From Nocardioides thalensis (GTDB taxonomy: Bacteria > Actinomycetota > Actinomycetes > Propionibacteriales > Nocardioidaceae), in contig NZ_JACCFP010000001.1 in assembly GCF_013410655.1 (NCBI RefSeq), positions 744,001-808,000 of the forward strand: a stretch of DNA of 64,000 nucleotides, read 5' to 3'. Shown here piece after piece: positions 8,764 through 16,799 of this stretch (its first letter is position 1; every line of letters begins with the position of its first letter). The notes below the pieces were generated by a model, which worked only from the letters and a program-made list of their open reading frames with translations, had not been told where the DNA came from and ran no database searches. The translations under genes and the position numbers were made by a program.

Positions 8764-8940
8764 TTCTTCGTTCCGTTCGGGGGTCAGGGTGCCCGGAGTG
8801 GTGGTCGGCCGCCCGTGAAAGGGGCCGCCGATGTCTCCGTCTGCGACTCCTGCACTTCGCGTCCTTGCCCGTGCGCCAAAGACAAGTAACTCTGTAGACA
8901 AACGTTAGCAGAACGCCTCGATCAGACCGGGAGACATTCC
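8764..8940. promoter_or_regulatory. divergent control region between LysR gene and sfnG
   Basis: Bases 8877-8912 are AT-rich compared with their surroundings and contain GTAACTCTGTAGACAAACG. This is the likely place for the operon promoter and LysR contacts. GGGAG at 8930-8934 is the ribosome site of sfnG. I cannot define the operator precisely. Confidence 0.4.
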
Positions 8941-10074
8941 ATGAGCAGTGCAGGAAGCGACCGCGCGTCGTACGGACCGTCGTTCCACGAGCCCCTCAAG
9001 TTCGCCTACTGGGTGCCTAACGTCAGCGGCGGCCTGGTGGTCAGCAAGATCGAGCAGCGCACCGACTGGGGCTACGACTACAACGTCAAGCTCGCCCAGC
9101 TGGCCGAGAACAACGGCTTCGACTACGCGCTGTCGCAGGTGCGCTACATAGCGTCGTACGGCGCCGCCTACCAGCACGAGTCGACGGCCTTCAGCCTCGC
9201 GCTCACGCTCGCGACCGAGCGCCTGAAGGTGATCGCAGCGATCCACCCGGGCCTGTGGCAGCCGGGCGTCCTCGCCAAGTGGATCGCCACGGCCGACCAG
9301 ATCACCGGCGGGCGGATGGCGATCAACGTGGTGTCGGGCTGGTTCAAGGACGAGTTCACCAAGCTCGGCGAGCCGTGGCTCGAGCACGGCGAGCGTTACC
9401 GCCGGTCCGAGGAGTTCATCCGCTATGTCCGGGAGATCTGGACATCGGACAACGCCGAGTTCAACGGCGACTTCTACAACCTGCACGACTTCGACCTGAA
9501 GCCGAAGCCGGTCATCACCGACTCACGGCCGCACCCCGAGATCTTCATGGGCGGCAACTCCACGGACGCGCGCGGGATGGGGGGTCGGGTGACCGACTGG
9601 TACTTCGCCAACGGCAACACCCCCGAGGGCATCCACGAGCAGATCCGGGACGTCACCGACGTAGCGACGGTCCACGGCCGCATCGTGAAGTTCGGGGTCA
9701 ACGGGTTCCTGATCGGCCGCGACACCGAGGCCGCCGCCCGCGACGTGCTGCGGGAGATCGTCGACAAGGCCGACCGCGAGGCCGTTGAGGGCTTCGGGGC
9801 GGCGGTCAAGCAGGCCGGCCAGTCGACCGGCGACAAGAAGGGCATGTGGCAGGACTCGGAGTTCGCCGACCTGGTCCAGTACAACGACGGCTTCCGCACC
9901 GGACTGATCGGCACGCCCGAGCAGATCGCCACCCGGATGATCGAGTACAAGAAGCTGGGCGTGAACCTCTTTCTCCTCGGGTTCCTCCACTACCACGAGG
10001 ACGTCGAGTACTTCGGCCGCGAGATCCTGCCCCTCGTCCGCGAGCTCGAGGCCGCGGAGCTGGAGCGGGTCTGA
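8941..10074 (+). CDS. sfnG: dimethyl sulfone monooxygenase SfnG-type (FMNH2-dependent)
   Basis: A two-component flavin monooxygenase of the bacterial luciferase-like fold. SfnG uses FMNH2 and O2 to cleave dimethyl sulfone to methanesulfinate and formaldehyde. The N-terminal KFAYWVPNVSGGLVVSKIEQ and the segment LAENNGFDYALSQVRYIASYG are characteristic of the SfnG branch. The C-terminus has the usual GTPEQIATRMIEYKKLG helix. Length is 377 residues, normal for the family. The ATG at 8941 has GGGAG 7 bases before it. It is first in a six-gene operon. The stop overlaps the next start by one base (TGATG). Reduced flavin would come from the reductase at 12516. The function is assigned by family; the substrate is not proven here. 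Confidence 0.9.
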   Translation: MSSAGSDRASYGPSFHEPLKFAYWVPNVSGGLVVSKIEQRTDWGYDYNVKLAQLAENNGFDYALSQVRYIASYGAAYQHESTAFSLALTLATERLKVIAAIHPGLWQPGVLAKWIATADQITGGRMAINVVSGWFKDEFTKLGEPWLEHGERYRRSEEFIRYVREIWTSDNAEFNGDFYNLHDFDLKPKPVITDSRPHPEIFMGGNSTDARGMGGRVTDWYFANGNTPEGIHEQIRDVTDVATVHGRIVKFGVNGFLIGRDTEAAARDVLREIVDKADREAVEGFGAAVKQAGQSTGDKKGMWQDSEFADLVQYNDGFRTGLIGTPEQIATRMIEYKKLGVNLFLLGFLHYHEDVEYFGREILPLVRELEAAELERV

Positions 10075-11345
10075 TGACGTCGCGATCGGTGGTCGAGGAG
10101 GTCGCCCGGCGACCGTCGCTCGGCCAGGCCGGACGGGTACCGGTGCTGACCGCCACCGAAGCGGTCGCCGTCGCCCGGGACGTCGGCGCGCGGCTCGCGA
10201 CCGGAGCGGGGGAGCGGGACCGGTACCGGGTCCTGCCGACCGAGCAGCTCGACGAGCTGTCGGCCTCCGGACTGCTGGCGGTGACCGTCCCCCGCGAGCA
10301 CGGCGGGGCGGGCCTCGGCGCCGCGACCCTGGCCGAGGTGGTGCGCCACCTCGCGGCGGGCGACCCCAACGTCGCCCAGATCCCGCACAGCCACTTCGTC
10401 TACGTCAACGCGCTGCGCCAGCAGGGCACCGCCGACCAGCAGGCGTTCCTCTTCGCAGAAGTGCTCCGCGGCAAGCGGTTCGGCAACGCTCAGTCGGAGA
10501 TCAAGAGCCGGCACCTCCGGGAGCACGCCACGACACTCCGCCCGGTCGGACCGACGGGCTCCGGCGGTACGGCGCGCGAGTGGCTGCTCGACGGGGAGAA
10601 GGGCTACGCGACCGGGGCGTTGTTCGCGCACTGGATCCCGGTGCTCGCCCACCTCGGCGAGAACGGACCGTTGCACGTCGCCTGGATCGAGCGGCACGCC
10701 GAGGGCGTCACGGTCGTCGACGACTGGGACGGCGTCGGTCAGCGGACCACGGCGTCCGGCAGGGTGCTCCTCGAGGGCGTGCGCGTCCCGGCCGACCGGC
10801 TGACGCCGTACCACCTGACGTTCGAGCGGCCGCAGGTCTACGGCGCGTTCGCCCAGCTGCTGCACGCGGCGATCGACGCGGGCATCGCGCGGGCGGCGCT
10901 CGCCGACGCCGCGGAGTTCGTCACCACGAGGAGCCGCCCCTACCCCGACGCCGGCGTCGAGCGCGCCGCCGACGATCCGCTCGTCGTGCACGCGTTCGGC
11001 GAGCTGGAGCTCCAGACGCGCGCCGCCGAGGCGCTCGTCGCCGAGGCCGGACGCGCGGTCGACCGGGCCTCCGCGGCCGGGGCGGGTCTCACCGCGGAGG
11101 CAGCCGCGGAGGCGAGCCTCGCGGTCGCCGCGGCGCGCGCCGCCACCACCGCTGCCTCCCTCGACGCCGGAAGTCGGCTCTTCGAGGTGTGCGGCACCCG
11201 CTCGGCGCTCGCCGGGTTGGCGCTCGACCGCCACTGGCGCAACGCCCGCACGCACACCCTGCACGACCCCGCGGCATGGAAGGTGCAGCACCTCGGTCGC
11301 TACGCGGTCGACGGCACCCTCCCGCCCAACAACGGACAACTCTAG
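10074..11345 (+). CDS. acyl-CoA-dehydrogenase-fold monooxygenase, SfnB/MsuC type
   Basis: The 423-residue protein has the acyl-CoA dehydrogenase fold: the N-terminal helical part contains VPREHGGAGLGAATLAEVV near residue 65, the beta domain WLLDGEKGYATGALFAHW near residue 170, and the C-terminal helices LDRHWRNARTHTLHDP. Its setting among sulfur genes fits the SfnB/MsuC group, flavin monooxygenases that act on organosulfur compounds, and not fatty acid oxidation. MsuC oxidises methanesulfinate to methanesulfonate, which would fill the step between SfnG and SsuD. Which of the two such proteins here does this cannot be told from sequence. It is coupled to sfnG by a one-base overlap. Confidence 0.82.
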   Translation: MTSRSVVEEVARRPSLGQAGRVPVLTATEAVAVARDVGARLATGAGERDRYRVLPTEQLDELSASGLLAVTVPREHGGAGLGAATLAEVVRHLAAGDPNVAQIPHSHFVYVNALRQQGTADQQAFLFAEVLRGKRFGNAQSEIKSRHLREHATTLRPVGPTGSGGTAREWLLDGEKGYATGALFAHWIPVLAHLGENGPLHVAWIERHAEGVTVVDDWDGVGQRTTASGRVLLEGVRVPADRLTPYHLTFERPQVYGAFAQLLHAAIDAGIARAALADAAEFVTTRSRPYPDAGVERAADDPLVVHAFGELELQTRAAEALVAEAGRAVDRASAAGAGLTAEAAAEASLAVAAARAATTAASLDAGSRLFEVCGTRSALAGLALDRHWRNARTHTLHDPAAWKVQHLGRYAVDGTLPPNNGQL

Positions 11346-11355
11346 GAAGGTTGCG

Positions 11356-12519
11356 ATGTCCCTGAAGTTCCACTGGTTCCTGCCCACCAACGGTGGCGAC
11401 GGGAGGCACGTCGTCGGCGGTGGCCACGGCCTCACGCCCGGCCGTGCAGGCCGCCCGGGCGACGTCCCCTACCTGACCCAGGTGGCGCGAGCGGCCGAGG
11501 ACAACGGCTTCGAGGCCGCGCTCACCCCGACCGGGGCGTGGTGCGAGGACGCCTGGCTGTCGACAGCGATGCTCAGCCAGACGTCGGACCGGCTGAAGTT
11601 CCTCGTCGCGTTCCGGCCCGGTCTGGTCTCCCCGTTCCTCGCCGCGCAGATGGCCGGCACCTTCCAGAACCTGACGGGTGGGCGCCTGCTGCTCAACGTC
11701 GTCACCGGCGGCGAGCCGCACGAGCAGCGGATGTTCGGCGACTTCCAGGACAAGGACGCCCGCTACCGCCGGTGCGACGAGTTCCTCGAGATCGTGCGGC
11801 GGCTCTGGGCCCGGGAGACCGTCGACTTCGACGGCGAGTTCCTGAAGGTCGAGGCTGCGTCGCTCGACCAGGTCCCCGATCCCGTGCCGGACATCTACTT
11901 CGGAGGCTCCTCGCCGGCCGCCGGAACCGTGGCGGCGAGGCACGCCGACGTCTACCTCACCTGGGGCGAGCCGCCCGAGGCGGTCGCCAGGAAGATCGCG
12001 TGGATCCGCGAGCTCGCCGACGCGGAGGGCAGGGACGCGCGCCCGATCCGCTTCGGCATCCGGATGCACACGATCACCAGGGACACCCCGGAGGCCGCGT
12101 GGTCCGAGGCGGACCGGCTGCTCAGCCAGATCCCCGCCGACGCGATCAAGCGCGTGCAGGAAGGCCTGCGTCGCAGCGAGTCGGAGGGCCAGCGGCGGAT
12201 GCTCGCGCTGCACGGCGGCAGCACCGACGACCTCGAGGTCTATCCGAACGTGTGGGCGGGCGTCGGTCTGGTCCGCGGCGGCGCCGGCACGGCGCTCGTC
12301 GGCAGCCACGAGCAGGTCGCCGACCGGATCCAGGAGTACGCCGAGCTGGGCATCGAGGAGTTCGTGCTGTCGGCCTATCCGCACCTGGAGGGGGCGTACT
12401 GGTTCGGCGAGGGCGTCCTCCCGATCCTCGCCGACCGGGGACTCTGGAAGGACGAGCGCCCCGACCGACACCACAACGCCGCGGTCCCGTTCGCGACCGC
12501 CGGGAAGGCCGCCTCGTGA
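11356..12519 (+). CDS. ssuD: FMNH2-dependent alkanesulfonate monooxygenase
   Basis: A luciferase-like monooxygenase that releases sulfite from alkanesulfonates with reduced FMN. The 387-residue sequence has the SsuD N-terminus FHWFLPTNGGDGRHVVGGG and the segment MAGTFQNLTGGRLLLNVVTGG. Near the C-terminus is GSHEQVADRIQEYAELGIEEFVLSAYPHLEG in family-typical order. A ribosome site AGGAAGG precedes the ATG. It lies 10 bases after the upstream monooxygenase gene, and its TGA overlaps the GTG of the flavin reductase gene (GTGA). With SfnG and an MsuC-like enzyme it would complete sulfone to sulfite. No SsuABC transporter is in the window. Confidence 0.92.
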   Translation: MSLKFHWFLPTNGGDGRHVVGGGHGLTPGRAGRPGDVPYLTQVARAAEDNGFEAALTPTGAWCEDAWLSTAMLSQTSDRLKFLVAFRPGLVSPFLAAQMAGTFQNLTGGRLLLNVVTGGEPHEQRMFGDFQDKDARYRRCDEFLEIVRRLWARETVDFDGEFLKVEAASLDQVPDPVPDIYFGGSSPAAGTVAARHADVYLTWGEPPEAVARKIAWIRELADAEGRDARPIRFGIRMHTITRDTPEAAWSEADRLLSQIPADAIKRVQEGLRRSESEGQRRMLALHGGSTDDLEVYPNVWAGVGLVRGGAGTALVGSHEQVADRIQEYAELGIEEFVLSAYPHLEGAYWFGEGVLPILADRGLWKDERPDRHHNAAVPFATAGKAAS

Positions 12520-13064
12520 GCACACCAGCCCTGATCCAGCAGACCGGCCTGCTCGCCGGCGCGTTCGCCACCAACCAGGACCTCGACCCCGGTGCCCTCC
12601 GGCAGGCGTTCGGCGTGTTCCCGAGCGGTGTCGTCGCCGTCGCCGCCGAGGTGGACGGCCGGCCCGTCGGGCTCGCCGCCAGCTCGTTCACCTCGGTCAG
12701 CCTCGACCCGCCACTGGTGTCGTTCTCGATCGCGACGACGTCCAAGACCTGGCCGGACCTCCGCCGCGCCGACCACCTCGGCGTCACGATCCTTGCCGAC
12801 CACCACGGCGACGTCTGCCGGCAGCTCGCCGGGCCGGTCGCCCACCGGTTCGACGGGGTGCCGTTCTCGGTCTCGTCCGCCGGCGCGGTGACCGTGGACG
12901 ACGGCCTGGCCCGGTTCGACTGCACGATCTACCGCGAGGTCGAGGCCGGCGACCACACGATCGTGCTGCTCGAGCTGCACGCCGTCGATCACCCCGACGA
13001 GCCGCGATCGGCCTCGTCGCCGCTCGTGTTCCACCGTTCGGGCTTCGGTCGGCTCCACCGCTGA
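12516..13064 (+). CDS. flavin reductase domain protein
   Basis: The 182-residue protein is an NAD(P)H:flavin reductase of the HpaC/DszD-like fold. The signature is FGVFPSGVVAVAAEVDGRP followed by GLAASSFTSVSLDPPLVSFSI. It would supply FMNH2 to the three or four monooxygenases of the operon. The GTG start overlaps the ssuD stop by four bases, indicating coupled translation. About 30 residues precede the usual start of the fold. A strong hairpin follows (13081-13114). Confidence 0.9.
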   Translation: MSTPALIQQTGLLAGAFATNQDLDPGALRQAFGVFPSGVVAVAAEVDGRPVGLAASSFTSVSLDPPLVSFSIATTSKTWPDLRRADHLGVTILADHHGDVCRQLAGPVAHRFDGVPFSVSSAGAVTVDDGLARFDCTIYREVEAGDHTIVLLELHAVDHPDEPRSASSPLVFHRSGFGRLHR

Positions 13065-13080
13065 CCACCCGACCTCGACT

Positions 13081-13114
13081 CCGGCGGCCGGCCACGCACC
13101 CGGTCGGCCGCCGG
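13081..13114 (+). terminator. GC-rich hairpin inside the sulfur operon
   Basis: CCGGCGGCCG and CGGCCGCCGG form a perfect 10-bp stem with a 14-base loop between the flavin reductase and the next monooxygenase gene. There is no T-run, so it may reduce read-through or stabilise the upstream message. Confidence 0.45.
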
Positions 13115-13148
13115 GCACCAGTCCCACCACCCATCACAAGGAGAGTCC

Positions 13149-14378
13149 ATGACCACAGACACCAGCCCCACGCGGGTCACCCCGGTGACCCGGCCCGGGA
13201 CGCCCGAGTGGCGCGCCCTGCTCGACCGGATCGCCGAGGGCGCCTCGGAGCGCGAGCGCGACAAGACCCCACCCCACGAGGTCATCGGCTGGCTCAAGGA
13301 GGCCGGGACCGGCCGGCTCCGGCTGCCCGTCAAGGACGGGGGAGCGGGCCTGAGCATCCCCGAGCTGTTCTCCGCGCTCATCGACCTCGCGGAGGCCGAC
13401 TCCAGCGTGCCGCACATCCTCCGCACCCACTACTGGTTCGTCGAGCAGCACCTGCAGGGTGCCGACGACCCGGCGTTCCGCACGCGGCTCCTGGAGCTCG
13501 CGGGCAAGGACCTCTTCGTCGGCAACGGGTTCAGCGAGCAGAGCAAGCGACCGGTCGGGCTGTACTTCGACACCGCGTTCACCCCGGACCCGGCCGGCGG
13601 CTACCGCCTCAACGGCACCAAGTACTACTCGACCGGCAGCATCTACTCCGACTACACCCAGATCTGGGCCGCAGCCCCCGAGGGCCGGATCGCCGGCGCG
13701 GTCATCCCCGTCGACCGCGAGGGCGTCTCGATCCTCGACGACTGGGACGGCTTCGGACAGCGGCTGACCGGGACGGGCACTACCCACCTCCAGGACGTGC
13801 GGGTCGCCGAGGAGGAGTTCTTCGACCTCGGAGAACCCGACGGCGAGCCCGTGCCGGGCTACCAGGGCGCGTTCCTCCAGCTCTTCCTCCAGGCGGTCAC
13901 GGCCGGGATCCTCCGCAACGTCCGCAACGATGCGGTCGCGCTGGTCAAGCGGAGGGCGCGCAACTACAGCCACGCCAACGCGCCGCAGAGCCCGGCCGAG
14001 GACCCGCAGGTGCTGCAGGTCGTCGGCGAGATCGCGGCCGACGCGTTCGCCGCGGAGGCGATCGTCCTGCGTGCGGCCGAGGCGCTCCAGGTCGCGGCCG
14101 ACTCGGTCGTCGACGGGGTGCCCGGCAAGGACGAGGCGGCGGCGGCGCAGCGTGCCGCCGCGGAGGCGAAGGTAGCCGTCGACCGGTTCTCGTATGCCAC
14201 GGCGGCGCGCCTCTTCGACGTCGGCGGCACGTCGGCCACCCAGGCGGCGTACAACCTCGACCGGCACTGGCGCAACGTGCGCACGATCTCGACGCACAAC
14301 CCGACGTTCCTCAAGGCCTCGTCGCTCGGCGCCAACTTCGTCCACGGCACGCCGTTCCCGGCGAACGCCTACTTCTGA
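13149..14378 (+). CDS. acyl-CoA-dehydrogenase-fold monooxygenase, DszC-like
   Basis: The second acyl-CoA-dehydrogenase-fold protein of the cluster has 409 residues. It has LPVKDGGAGLSIPELFSALIDLA near residue 60, the beta-domain segment YRLNGTKYYSTGSIYSDY and the C-terminal YNLDRHWRNVRTISTHNP. The family includes DszC and MsuC, which use FMNH2 and O2 to oxygenate sulfur. It is a candidate methanesulfinate or sulfoxide monooxygenase. The sequence clearly differs from that of the product at 10074, so two substrates or two steps are likely. AAGGAGA lies 6 bases before the ATG, giving a strong start. The gene follows the hairpin at 13081 and is 10 bases from the channel gene. Confidence 0.84.
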   Translation: MTTDTSPTRVTPVTRPGTPEWRALLDRIAEGASERERDKTPPHEVIGWLKEAGTGRLRLPVKDGGAGLSIPELFSALIDLAEADSSVPHILRTHYWFVEQHLQGADDPAFRTRLLELAGKDLFVGNGFSEQSKRPVGLYFDTAFTPDPAGGYRLNGTKYYSTGSIYSDYTQIWAAAPEGRIAGAVIPVDREGVSILDDWDGFGQRLTGTGTTHLQDVRVAEEEFFDLGEPDGEPVPGYQGAFLQLFLQAVTAGILRNVRNDAVALVKRRARNYSHANAPQSPAEDPQVLQVVGEIAADAFAAEAIVLRAAEALQVAADSVVDGVPGKDEAAAAQRAAAEAKVAVDRFSYATAARLFDVGGTSATQAAYNLDRHWRNVRTISTHNPTFLKASSLGANFVHGTPFPANAYF

Positions 14379-14388
14379 GGAGGCGACG

Positions 14389-15018
14389 GTGTCCACAGTT
14401 GGACTGTTGTTCGTCGGGGCCGTGCTGTTCGTGAACGGACTGCTCTTCCTCGGCAAGGTCGACGCCAAAAGTGCCGGCGTCTTCAACCTGTTCGTCGGCG
14501 GCCTGCAGACGGCGATCCCGTTCTACCTGATCGCGACGGCTGAGACGCCCGACGAGATCCTCTCGGCGGCCGGGATCTTCCTGTTCGGGTTCACCTACCT
14601 CTACGTCGGGATCGGCAACCTCAAGGGGTACGCCGCCGACGGGCTGGGCTGGTACTCGGCCTGGGTCGCCGTGATGGCAGCCGGCTTCGGCGTCGTCAAC
14701 ATCGTGCGGTTCGACGACCTCGCGACCGGACTGCTCTGGCTGCAGTGGTCGGTCCTGTGGGCCGTCTTCTGGGTGGTGCTCGCCCTGGGTGTCGAACGGC
14801 TGACGACCGCTGCCGGGTGGCTCACGCTCATCCAGTCGTTCACGACCTGCACGGTGCCGGGGTTCGTCATCCTGCTCGGGGAGTGGGGCAGCGTGCCGGA
14901 GTGGTCGATCGTGGCCTCGATCGTGGCATCGGCCGCGGTCGTCGTACCGATCGCCCTGCGGTCGCTGCAGGCCCCGGTCGACCGGCCGAGCGAGGTGGCC
15001 GCGCCCGTGGCCGCCTGA
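14389..15018 (+). CDS. AmiS/UreI-family small-solute channel
   Basis: The 209-residue protein is almost entirely membrane helix (about six segments). It matches the AmiS/UreI family, proton-gated or constitutive channels for urea and short amides: GLLFVGAVLFVNGLLFLG at the start, GIFLFGFTYLYVGIGNL, then LQWSVLWAVFWVVLALG. It is the last gene of the sulfur operon, 10 bases after the monooxygenase gene, with GAGGAGG before its GTG start. No urease or amidase is nearby. Dimethyl sulfone and sulfoxide are small, neutral and polar like acetamide and urea, so it may admit the operon's substrate; this is inference. A terminator-like hairpin follows. Confidence 0.85.
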   Translation: MSTVGLLFVGAVLFVNGLLFLGKVDAKSAGVFNLFVGGLQTAIPFYLIATAETPDEILSAAGIFLFGFTYLYVGIGNLKGYAADGLGWYSAWVAVMAAGFGVVNIVRFDDLATGLLWLQWSVLWAVFWVVLALGVERLTTAAGWLTLIQSFTTCTVPGFVILLGEWGSVPEWSIVASIVASAAVVVPIALRSLQAPVDRPSEVAAPVAA

Positions 15019-15028
15019 TCCCGCGAAC

Positions 15029-15065
15029 CAGAGGTGGGCTCGCGTGGGGAGCGGGCCCACCTCTG
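15029..15065 (+). terminator. hairpin ending the sulfur operon
   Basis: CAGAGGTGGGC and GCCCACCTCTG form a perfect 11-bp stem with a 15-base loop just after the channel gene and 13 bases before the hemY start. No clear T-run follows, as is common in high-GC genomes. Confidence 0.6.
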
Positions 15066-15078
15066 CCATCCTGAGCAG

Positions 15079-16434
15079 GTGCGTGCGGTCGTCGTCGGTG
15101 GGGGCATCAGCGGACTGGTCGCTGCGCGGGACCTCGCGGCCGCCGGTCACGACGTGCTCGTGCTGGAGGCGACCGACCGGGTCGGCGGCAAGCTCCGTCG
15201 GGGCGAGGTCGCCGGGATCACCGTCGACGTCGGCGCCGAGGCGATGGTCAACCGGCGCCCCGAGGGCGTCGCGCTGGCCGGAGACCTCGCCCTGCCGGTG
15301 ACGCATCCGTCCGGGGCGTCGTCGCGGATCTGGACCAGGGGAGCGCTGAGGCCGCTGCCGCGCACGCTGATGGGGGCGCCGCTCGACCTCGACCAGCTGG
15401 CCGACAGCGGGGTGCTCTCGCCCGAGGGGCTGGAGCGGGCGCGCCGCGAGCCCGACCTGCCGGCCTCCGAGCTCGACGACGACGTCTCCGTCGGGGCGTT
15501 GGTCGACGACCGCTACGGCCCGGAGGTCACCGACCGGCTCGTGGAGCCGCTGCTCGGCGGGGTCTACGCCGGCCACGCCCGAGAGATCTCCGCACGGGCC
15601 GCGATCCCGCAGCTGGTCACCATGGCCGCGCGCGGGTCGATCACGGCGCAGGCGCCGGCGCTGCCCGACCCCGGGAGCGCGGCCTCCCCGGTCTTCGCCG
15701 GCATCGCGGGCGGCATGTGGCAGCTGCCCGAGCGGATCGCCGAGACGCTCGCGGCCACCGGTCGGGTCGAGGTGCGCACCGGGGTCTTCGTGCGGCGCCT
15801 GCAGCGCCCCGCCGCCGGTTGGGACGTCGACGGCGAGCAGGTCGACGCCGTCGTCCTGGCGACACCCGCGCCGGCCACCGCCCGGCTGCTGGGCGAGATC
15901 GCGCCGGCCGCCGCCAGCGAGCTGGCCACCCTCGACTACGCCTCGACCGCGCTCGTGACCTTCGCCTTCCGGGTCGCCGACGCGGGCGACGCGCTCGACG
16001 TCGGCGCGTCCGGGTTCCTCGTGCCGCCGGTCGACCGCCGCCGGGTCAAGGCAGCCACGTTCTCGTTCGCGAAGTGGGATTGGGTCCGCGCGGCCGGGGC
16101 CGCCGATGACCTGCTGGTCCTGCGCAGCTCCCTGGGCCGCCGCGGCGAGGCCGAGAGCCTCCAGGTGGCCGACGACGAGCTGATCGGCGTGTCCCTCGCC
16201 GACCTGGCCGAGGCCACCGGGCTCCGCGCGACTCCCGTCGACGCGGTCGTGCAGCGCTGGGGCGGCGGGCTCCCGCAGTACGCCGTCGGCCACGTCGACC
16301 GCGTCGCCCGCATCCGCGCCGCGATCGACCAGGTCCCCGCCCTGGAGGTCTGCGGGGCGGCGTACGACGGGGTCGGCATCGCCGCCTGCGTCGCCAGCGG
16401 TCAGCGCGCCGCCGCCTCCATCGACGCGAGTTGA
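15079..16434 (+). CDS. hemY: coproporphyrinogen/protoporphyrinogen oxidase (FAD)
   Basis: An FAD-dependent oxidase of the HemY/CgoX type. In actinobacteria it oxidises coproporphyrinogen III to coproporphyrin III in the coproporphyrin-dependent heme pathway. The N-terminal dinucleotide motif is VVVGGGISGLVAARDLAAAGHDVLVLEA. VGGKLR and the C-terminal VCGAAYDGVGIAACVASGQ complete the FAD site. Length is 451 residues. The start is GTG at 15079. CATCCT sits 6 bases upstream as a possible leaderless -10, and the terminator of the previous operon ends just before it. It normally sits next to hemE and hemQ, but both are several kilobases away here. A 22-bp tandem array begins 11 bases after its stop. 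Confidence 0.93.
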   Translation: MRAVVVGGGISGLVAARDLAAAGHDVLVLEATDRVGGKLRRGEVAGITVDVGAEAMVNRRPEGVALAGDLALPVTHPSGASSRIWTRGALRPLPRTLMGAPLDLDQLADSGVLSPEGLERARREPDLPASELDDDVSVGALVDDRYGPEVTDRLVEPLLGGVYAGHAREISARAAIPQLVTMAARGSITAQAPALPDPGSAASPVFAGIAGGMWQLPERIAETLAATGRVEVRTGVFVRRLQRPAAGWDVDGEQVDAVVLATPAPATARLLGEIAPAAASELATLDYASTALVTFAFRVADAGDALDVGASGFLVPPVDRRRVKAATFSFAKWDWVRAAGAADDLLVLRSSLGRRGEAESLQVADDELIGVSLADLAEATGLRATPVDAVVQRWGGGLPQYAVGHVDRVARIRAAIDQVPALEVCGAAYDGVGIAACVASGQRAAASIDAS

Positions 16435-16445
16435 ATCTGATGGTT

Positions 16446-16700
16446 CGCCGAGTTGTCGGTGATGGTCCGCCGAGTTGTCGGTGATGGCGCGGACAAGTGC
16501 CGGATCCACCCCGCACAACTCGACGGACCACGGCGTACAACTCGACGGACCACGGCGTACAACTCGACGGACCACGGCGTACAACTCGACGGACCACGGC
16601 GTACAACTCGACGGACCACGGCGTACAACTCGGCGGACCACGGCGTACAACTCGGCGGACCACGAGGTCCAACTCGGCGGACCACGAGGTACAACTCGGC
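16446..16700. repeat. 22-bp tandem repeat array (2 inverted plus 8.5 direct units)
   Basis: Two units on the opposite strand (16446-16467, 16468-16489, each starting CGCCGAGTTGTCGGTGATGG) are followed by eight full direct units. These start at 16515 and repeat exactly every 22 bases (16537, 16559, 16581, 16603, 16625, 16647, 16669), with a ninth partial unit at 16691. Each direct unit begins ACAACTCG, then RCGGACCA, and most end CGGCGT. The first six units are nearly identical; the last ones change A to G at position 9 or CGGCG to CGAGG. Because 22 is not a multiple of three, the array is open in several frames but is not coding. It fills most of the 365-base gap between hemY and the next gene. 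Confidence 0.93.
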
Positions 16701-16720
16701 CTGTCCCGGCAGGTGTGCCG

Positions 16721-16765
16721 TCCTGTCCCTGCTGCCCGGGACGCCGGGCCCGGCACCGTCTGGTC
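16721..16765 (+). promoter_or_regulatory. upstream element shared with the LuxR gene at 56618
   Basis: Starting TCCTGTCCCTGCTGCCCGGG and ending CGGCACCGTC, this stretch matches 56573-56617 in about 35 of 40 positions. Outside these two places I do not see it. GTCC...GGGAC half-sites suggest a NarL/DevR-type response regulator site. The two-component pair at 17607-20376 is the nearest candidate. Confidence 0.45.
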
Positions 16766-16799
16766 ATCGCAGCACCCCATCCCCGAGAGGAACGCACCG

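Noticed and set aside
10074..14378. The two acyl-CoA-dehydrogenase-fold proteins as fatty acid beta-oxidation enzymes
   Set aside because: They are embedded in a sulfone/sulfonate operon with flavin reductase, and their motifs match the SfnB/DszC-type branch better.
16446..16700. CRISPR array
   Set aside because: Units are contiguous with no unique spacers and there are no cas genes.
16446..16700. Plasmid-type iterons or a replication origin
   Set aside because: The 22-base period fits iterons, but no replication initiator, AT-rich region or partition gene is present, and the setting is chromosomal.
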